The position numbers and the translations under genes are program-made. Shown here piece by piece: positions 14,101-18,175 of a stretch of DNA of 18,175 nucleotides. Each line of letters starts with the position of its first letter. The first letter of the stretch is position 1. Under the pieces are notes generated by a model. It was not told where the DNA came from and made no database searches. It saw only the letters and a program-made list of their open reading frames with translations. Location of the stretch: positions 1-18,175 of the forward strand of contig DBRC01000015.1 of NCBI GenBank assembly GCA_002305505.1, in the 5' to 3' direction. The stretch is from Prevotella sp. UBA1378. Its GTDB lineage: Bacteria > Bacteroidota > Bacteroidia > Bacteroidales > Bacteroidaceae.

Positions 14101-15830
14101 TATGGAATGGCAAGATTGAATCGACTTACCAAATAGACGGCGAAAAGGTGGAGGTAACTACCTCATGTGCACAGAACAAGGACCAACTGTTCGCCAGAAT
14201 AAAAACAAACTTACTCGCAAATCAAACAGCAACTATCGCTTTCCGGTTCTCTTACCCATCGGGCAAGCATGCCGATGACGGCAACGACTGGACCAAACCG
14301 GAATTACACCAATCGAGAATCATCGCTTCTACCGACCATTCTGCCGTCATTGAACGGACAATAGACGATACCCGCTATTACGTAAGGGTGGAATGGGAAG
14401 GCAAGGCTTCATTTACGGAAAACGCTCCCCACTACTTCACCTTATCAACCCAAGAGAATACGCTTACTTTCTGCGCGGAATATACTGAGAAGGAAAATAA
14501 AAGCACCACGGCATTCGAGTACGACCAAGCTTTGAAAGCGGTCATGAGATGGTGGCCACGCTGGTGGAACGCTGGTGCAATAGTGGATTTCTCGCAATGC
14601 ACGGATGCACGCGCCGCCGAACTGGAACGGCGCGTAGTGCTATCACAATACCTTACGCAAATAAACTGTGCCAACCAGACACCGCCGCAGGAGACCGGGC
14701 TTACCTACAACTCATGGTACGGCCGGCCACATCTGGAAATGACATGGTGGCATGCGGTGGATTTCGCGCTCTGGAACCGTCCGGACATGGTGGCCCGGCT
14801 GCTCGACTGGTACAACACCACAGCTTTTGCCGAGGCAAAGAAAATTGCAGCACGCCAAGGGTTCAAGGGTGCCCGATGGATGAAGATGACCGACCCGTGG
14901 GCCGGCGAAGCTCCCTCGAACACGGGGTCGTTCCTGCTGTGGCAACAACCCCACTACATCTACTTGGCCGAGGAAATGTACCGTGCCAACCCTACAGCCG
15001 AAACACTGAAAAAATACGGCGAACAGGTGGAAGCTACGGCCGAATTCATGGCCGACTTCACCAGCTACGACCCGAAAAGCAAGCAGCACTACCTTACGGG
15101 TGGAACCGCCATGCAGGAGTCGATGTCGAAAGACTTCTCTTATAACCACCCGTTTGAACTGTCCTATTGGAGCTACGGCCTGCACATCGCACAGCTCTGG
15201 CGCGAACGGAGAGGCATTGGGCGCAACCCCGAGTGGGATAGCATCCGCCTTACCCCGATAGCGGAAGCCAACGGTATCTACACTGCCGGGCTGCCGATTA
15301 TCCCGTTTAGCAACGCGGCTAAGGCTGCCTCCTTCGACCCGTTTATAACGCCCGAGCAGAACGGGAGCAAAGAGATTTCGAAAGAAGATTTCGAACTGAA
15401 ATCACGTAGCGACCATCCTGCTGTACTGGGAGCTTACGGGCTGCTGCCCACTGCCACCTCGGCACGCGTCATCAAAGATGCAAAGAAAATGAACGCCACG
15501 CTGCAATGGGTGATGAAAAACTGGAATTGGGACACGACATGGGGATGGGACTATGGCATGATAGCCATGTGCGCCGCCCGACTCGGAGAAACGGAGACAG
15601 CGCTCAATGCCCTGTTAATAGATAAAGGGAAAAACACCTATCTCATCAACGGACACAACTTCCAAGAGCCCAAACGGCTGCGCCTGTACCTCCCCGGCAA
15701 CGGCTCTCTGCTTAATGCCGTGGCCATGATGTGCGCCGGATGGGACGGTTGTACGGAACCCAACAACCCCGGATTCCCGAAAGATGGCAACTGGAACGTA
15801 CGCTGGGAAGGACTGCAGCGCATGCAATAA
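11106..15830 (+). CDS. Three-module pectinase: GH28, GH105 and six-hairpin glycosidase-like module
   Basis: This is a 1574-residue exported protein with a type I signal peptide (MKNLKLLLICMLFPLIASASVWD). Module 1, about residues 45-460, is a GH28 polygalacturonase-type beta-helix with all hallmark motifs: NNDGPNGDGCDP (250-261), GDDC (277-280), GHGG (311-314) and RIK (345-347). Module 2, about 480-850, is a GH105-type unsaturated (rhamno)galacturonyl hydrolase, with WLDGIFMG (D602 is the likely catalytic Asp) and WGRAQGWY (from 674). Module 3, about 860-1574, begins AVVMRNNPIV and TVGNGHFATTVDITGLQ. It has an N-terminal sandwich-like part and an (alpha/alpha)6 part with HLEMTWWHAVDFALWNRP (from 1209) and DPWAGEAPSNTGSFLLWQQP (from 1262). 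It resembles uncharacterised six-hairpin glycosidases related to the GH65/GH95 type; I cannot name its family. One unbroken frame covers all three. It likely works in the periplasm on pectin fragments. Confidence 0.9.
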   Translation: MKNLKLLLICMLFPLIASASVWDTQYKQIEQSIKQPEFANREFLITKYGASPKASAAANQKAINKAIDACTKAGGGRVVVPAGTFNTGAIHIKSGVNLVVTKGATLQFVFDTKLYPIVPTRWEGLDCWNISPCIYAYKATDIAISGEGIIDGGGTNETWWKWCGAPHFGWTEGTISQRNGSRARLLKYAEDGIDMNKRKFGPEDGLRPQLVNFNQCENVLIENVTMLRSPFWVIHPLLCKNVTVRGVHVNNDGPNGDGCDPESCDGVLIENCFFNTGDDCIAIKSGRNNDGRLWSKPSENIIIRNCEMQNGHGGVVIGSEISGGCRNVFAENNKMDSPELDRVIRIKTNTCRGGIIENINARNITVGQCKEAVLKINLDYEPNEICCRGFIPTVRNVNLENITCEKSKYGVMIVALDTATYVYDINVKNCKFNGVEAGNYIKGMTRNVNLDNLYINGGLSLLKMPYKNYSQWMTASEMKRVPESYLLDFSTKPKWSYVMGIELEAMLDTYLKYGGEDIRKYCQMYTDTMINAKGEITGYRLEDYNLDQIRTGHFVARMYQHYPEQKNLKAMETLMKQMQKQPRTKEGVYWHKAIYAYQVWLDGIFMGLPYSALTANMLLKGKKAQKIYDDAVDQIKKTYERTYDPKTGLNRHAWDETNSMFWADKSTGQSQHCWGRAQGWYTMALIELLDALPEDYARRNEVIEILNKDLSSIIKWQDKKSGVWYQVMDTPEGKGNYLESTCSSMFAYALLKAYRKGYVGAKFRDAGIKAYKGIINNFIRVNPDSTISLTQCCSVAGLGPGAGPYVKKPNLRRDGSYQYYLSEPIRDNDAKGIGPFIWASLEMEMLGYDTENTTAGINRQAVVMRNNPIVTEADALAAFTVGNGHFATTVDITGLQSYPFDYEAGVPLTAMSDWGWHSFKNTALLKPSETEKAFDLGHGHQEVYAVEYKKGGRQQEATNYFRVNPHRLNLGTIGLDIKGKDGKQFPLKQIKNIRQELQLWNGKIESTYQIDGEKVEVTTSCAQNKDQLFARIKTNLLANQTATIAFRFSYPSGKHADDGNDWTKPELHQSRIIASTDHSAVIERTIDDTRYYVRVEWEGKASFTENAPHYFTLSTQENTLTFCAEYTEKENKSTTAFEYDQALKAVMRWWPRWWNAGAIVDFSQCTDARAAELERRVVLSQYLTQINCANQTPPQETGLTYNSWYGRPHLEMTWWHAVDFALWNRPDMVARLLDWYNTTAFAEAKKIAARQGFKGARWMKMTDPWAGEAPSNTGSFLLWQQPHYIYLAEEMYRANPTAETLKKYGEQVEATAEFMADFTSYDPKSKQHYLTGGTAMQESMSKDFSYNHPFELSYWSYGLHIAQLWRERRGIGRNPEWDSIRLTPIAEANGIYTAGLPIIPFSNAAKAASFDPFITPEQNGSKEISKEDFELKSRSDHPAVLGAYGLLPTATSARVIKDAKKMNATLQWVMKNWNWDTTWGWDYGMIAMCAARLGETETALNALLIDKGKNTYLINGHNFQEPKRLRLYLPGNGSLLNAVAMMCAGWDGCTEPNNPGFPKDGNWNVRWEGLQRMQ

Positions 15831-15845
15831 CAAAACAAACAGGAC

Positions 15846-17948
15846 ATGACGAGAACTACTACAACCATCGGAGCCTTGATGCTCTGTGCGGCATCAATGG
15901 CGCAAGTACCTGCCTTCCCCGGTGCCGAAGGCTTCGGCCGCTACGTTACGGGCGGCCGCGGAGGAAAGGTAATACATGTAACCAACCTGAACGACAGTGG
16001 GAAGGGGTCGCTCCGCGAAGCATTGGCTACCAGCGGGAAACGTATTATCGTGTTTGACGTGGCTGGGAATATCGTACTGAAATCCGGTATTTCCATCAGC
16101 AAAGGCGATGTGACCATCGAAGGGCAGACGGCTCCCGGCGACGGCATCTGCATAACGAACTTCAGTACGCAATGCAGCGCCTCGAATGTTATCGTACGCT
16201 TTCTCCGCTTCCGCCTGGGCGACCAAGGTACGGCCAGCGACGGGACAAACGACCAAGACACCTTTTGGGGGCGCAATCAGAGCAACATCATGATTGACCA
16301 CTGCTCAATGAGCTGGTCGACCGACGAATGCTCCTCATGGTACGATAATGCCAACTTCACCATGCAATGGTGCATCCTTTCCGAGAGCCTCGCCAACGCC
16401 GGACACGAAAAAGGCTCGCACGGCTACGGAGGCATCTGGGGCGGCCATAACGCCACCTTCCACCACACGCTCCTCGCCGGCCACAACAGCCGCAACCCGC
16501 GGTTCTGCGGCAGCCGCTTCTGCAACAAAGAAGACATTGAACTCGTGGACTACCGCAACTGCGTAGTATACAACTGGGGACAGACCAACAGCGGATATGC
16601 GGCCGAGGGCGGACGGTACAACTTCGTGAACAACTACTATAAGAGTGGCCCCGGCACGGCTAACGGGCTGAAATACCGCATCTTCCAAGCCAGTGCCGAC
16701 GACGGGAAGAACAATCAGGCAAAGGGTGTTCACGGGTATTTCTACGTGAGCGGGAATTACATGGAAGACAAAGGTGAAAACTGGGACTGGAACGGCTTTA
16801 TAGTGGACAACCGCAACAATGCCTCAATGACAAAAACCAAAATCAAGTCGGACACGATTTACCCTTACGGAACGGTAACTACCCACACTGCTGCCAAGGC
16901 TTTTGAGAAGGTACTGGCCTATGCCGGTGCTTCGCATAAACGCGATGATGTAGACCGGCGCGTAACGATGGAAGCACAAGAACGGATATCGCTGTATACC
17001 GGCAGCATCAGCGGTATCGGGGGCATCATCGACAGCCAGCAGGATGTGGGCGGATGGCCCGGACTGGCAGGAGGAACGAAAGCTGCGGACAGCGACAACG
17101 ACGGCATGCCCGACGCATGGGAAACAGCGAACGGACTGAACCCGGATGACGCCAGCGATGCTGCGGCCTACTCTATCGACCCCAAGGGGTATTATACCAA
17201 CATAGAGGTTTACTGCAACAGTTTGGTACAGGATATCATGCTGGCAGGAAACGAGGATGCCGAGAGCCCCGTAAACGACTACTATCCACGCTACGTGACA
17301 GAAAACGGCACCGTGGTAGAGGCCATTAATGCTGCCGGTATCCCCGACGTGAATCCCGGTACGACGCCCGAAATTCCCAGCGAACTTGCGTATGAAATAT
17401 CGCAAACGACGCACGGAACAGACTGGAGCTTTGCCGGCGATATCAGTATAAGCAACGCTAACGGGAAAACGTATGCAGCCGGAAAAGAAAACGGTATCAA
17501 ATATTCTGCCGGCACACAATATACAATACACCTGCCGGCCAACGTGCACATCACGGCAATCGACTTCACCGGATACAACAACTACGGGGAGACCGACGCT
17601 TATTTGGCAGAAGTGAACGGAACAAGCTACGGAACAAGCGATTACGTTTTCCCACAGAAAGATGCAGAAGGCAACTATACGCTAAAGACGCACACAGTAA
17701 GACTGCCGGTCCCGGCCACTTCTTCGCTGACTTTCACGCCACAAGGAAAACAGGTAGTACTGACAATCACCCTGAAAGGATACAGCACATCCACAGGCAT
17801 CGCTATGCCGGACATGCCAACCGAAAGCATCAGCAAGTATTACAACTTGCAGGGCATGGAAATCGGACAACCGAAAAAAGGGATTTATATCCGGATAGAC
17901 CGGACGGCAAACGGTAAAAAAACGGTGCGCAAAATCCTTAATAAATGA
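15846..17948 (+). CDS. Secreted pectate lyase, PL1-like, with C-terminal domains
   Basis: This 700-residue protein cleaves homogalacturonan by beta-elimination, giving the unsaturated ends that GH105 removes. A signal peptide (cleavage near SMA-QV, residue 19) is followed by a right-handed beta-helix lyase domain to about residue 400. Motifs are FPGAEGFGRYVTGGRGG, GSLREAL, VIVRFLRFRLGDQ, WSTDE (157-161, probable calcium ligands), HGYGGIWGG, and NSRNPRF with candidate catalytic Arg at 216 or 219. DSDNDGMPDAWE (from 416) is a thrombospondin-3-like calcium repeat. Residues about 515-650 look like a beta-sandwich accessory domain, possibly carbohydrate-binding. The tail YYNLQGMEIGQPKKGIYI (665 on) is the C-terminal motif common in Bacteroidales secreted proteins. 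The gene starts 15 nt after the three-module pectinase stop, so the two form an operon. Confidence 0.9.
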   Translation: MTRTTTTIGALMLCAASMAQVPAFPGAEGFGRYVTGGRGGKVIHVTNLNDSGKGSLREALATSGKRIIVFDVAGNIVLKSGISISKGDVTIEGQTAPGDGICITNFSTQCSASNVIVRFLRFRLGDQGTASDGTNDQDTFWGRNQSNIMIDHCSMSWSTDECSSWYDNANFTMQWCILSESLANAGHEKGSHGYGGIWGGHNATFHHTLLAGHNSRNPRFCGSRFCNKEDIELVDYRNCVVYNWGQTNSGYAAEGGRYNFVNNYYKSGPGTANGLKYRIFQASADDGKNNQAKGVHGYFYVSGNYMEDKGENWDWNGFIVDNRNNASMTKTKIKSDTIYPYGTVTTHTAAKAFEKVLAYAGASHKRDDVDRRVTMEAQERISLYTGSISGIGGIIDSQQDVGGWPGLAGGTKAADSDNDGMPDAWETANGLNPDDASDAAAYSIDPKGYYTNIEVYCNSLVQDIMLAGNEDAESPVNDYYPRYVTENGTVVEAINAAGIPDVNPGTTPEIPSELAYEISQTTHGTDWSFAGDISISNANGKTYAAGKENGIKYSAGTQYTIHLPANVHITAIDFTGYNNYGETDAYLAEVNGTSYGTSDYVFPQKDAEGNYTLKTHTVRLPVPATSSLTFTPQGKQVVLTITLKGYSTSTGIAMPDMPTESISKYYNLQGMEIGQPKKGIYIRIDRTANGKKTVRKILNK

Positions 17949-18028
17949 ATGGTGCGTCCAAATAAGCTTTGTCTCCGGAAATCCCCATTGCCGAACCAGT
18001 AGGCCGGAACAAAAGGAAAACGCATAGA

Positions 18029-18131
18029 TACCCGAGTTCGGGATAAGCCATTTACGTTTTTGTAGTAAGAAACGGAAGGGATTGCAGCCCCTAAGGCAAG
18101 CTAAAGGCAGCAGACGGATAAGGGGCGGGAA
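18029..18131 (-). repeat. Dispersed ~100-bp non-coding repeat, copy 2 (inverted)
   Basis: Its reverse complement aligns with 2734-2833 over the whole length. Its first 22 bases (18029-18050) are the exact reverse complement of positions 1-22. The core CCCGAGTTCGGG is nearly self-complementary (5-bp arms CCCGA/TCGGG). It has no ORF and sits 80 bp after the pectate lyase gene. Confidence 0.72.
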
Positions 18132-18170
18132 AGAAATATTGCAATAAATCAGAGAAATATTGCAATATTT
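18132..18170. repeat. Duplicated AT-rich palindromic motif
   Basis: AGAAATATTGCAATA occurs at 18132-18146 and again at 18153-18167, a 21-bp period (two helical turns). The second copy extends into a perfect 16-bp palindrome AAATATTGCAATATTT (18155-18170). The spacing suits a dimeric regulator bound on one face of the DNA. The downstream gene is not visible. Confidence 0.55.
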
Positions 18171-18175
18171 GTTTC

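Larger units (their letters stand above)
17949..18175. other. Non-coding right end of the window
   Basis: No supported gene lies here. From left to right there are about 80 bp without recognisable structure and without a clear terminator for the pectate lyase operon. Then comes the inverted copy of the dispersed repeat (18029-18131), and finally an AT-rich segment with a repeated palindromic motif (18132-18170). The last segment may be the regulatory region of a gene beyond the window. Confidence 0.6.

Noticed and set aside
18132..18170. Start of a CRISPR array
   Set aside because: Only two AT-rich 15-bp units with a 6-bp spacer are seen, which is unlike CRISPR repeat and spacer sizes.

Overview
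The window looks like Bacteroidales DNA (Bacteroides/Phocaeicola/Prevotella-type). The evidence is the trpB-E-G-D-C-F-A gene order, several promoters of the Bacteroidetes form TTTG-N19/20-TAnnTTTG, start codons preceded by A-rich stretches rather than Shine-Dalgarno sites, a DUF6359-type lipoprotein, and a pectate lyase ending in a YNLQG...KKGIYI tail. Coding GC looks somewhat higher than in classical Bacteroides, so I do not name a genus.

Layout. (1) Positions 1-1137, minus strand: remains of a rhamnogalacturonan-type gene pair, an alpha-L-rhamnosidase without its N-terminal part followed 4 nt later by a carboxylesterase without its C-terminal part. (2) 1138-2729: a complete-looking ISKra4-like insertion sequence with perfect 20-bp terminal inverted repeats, a transposase and a small upstream ORF. 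It forms the break in the rhamnosidase, and the missing rhamnosidase part is not on its other side. (3) 2734-2833: one copy of a roughly 100-bp non-coding repeat. A second copy lies inverted at 18029-18131, and its last 22 bp recur at positions 1-22. (4) 2911-3608: a candidate small RNA on the minus strand, with its own promoter and terminator, divergent from a DUF6359-type lipoprotein gene. (5) 3613-4032: a PaaI-like hotdog thioesterase on the minus strand. (6) 4096-10820: the complete tryptophan operon, headed by a consensus promoter, a 17-residue leader peptide with three tandem Trp codons and a strong intrinsic terminator, followed by trpB, E, G, D, C, F and A. (7) 10821-17948: a pectin-degradation pair, a 1574-residue protein joining GH28, GH105 and a third six-hairpin glycosidase-like module, then a secreted family-1-type pectate lyase. 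A promoter-like site and a terminator-like hairpin precede the pair. (8) 17949-18175: non-coding, with the inverted repeat copy and an AT-rich palindrome.

Function. The seven Trp enzymes take chorismate to tryptophan: TrpE/TrpG, TrpD, TrpF, TrpC, then TrpA/TrpB. The leader predicts classical ribosome-mediated attenuation. The right-hand pair fits pectin breakdown: the lyase cuts homogalacturonan, GH28 hydrolyses galacturonides and GH105 removes unsaturated end sugars. The damaged left-hand pair (rhamnosidase and esterase) belongs to the same kind of metabolism, so the trp operon lies between an eroded and an intact pectin cluster. The most notable items are the triple-module enzyme, the trp attenuator, the candidate small RNA, and the inverted repeats linked to the broken genes.
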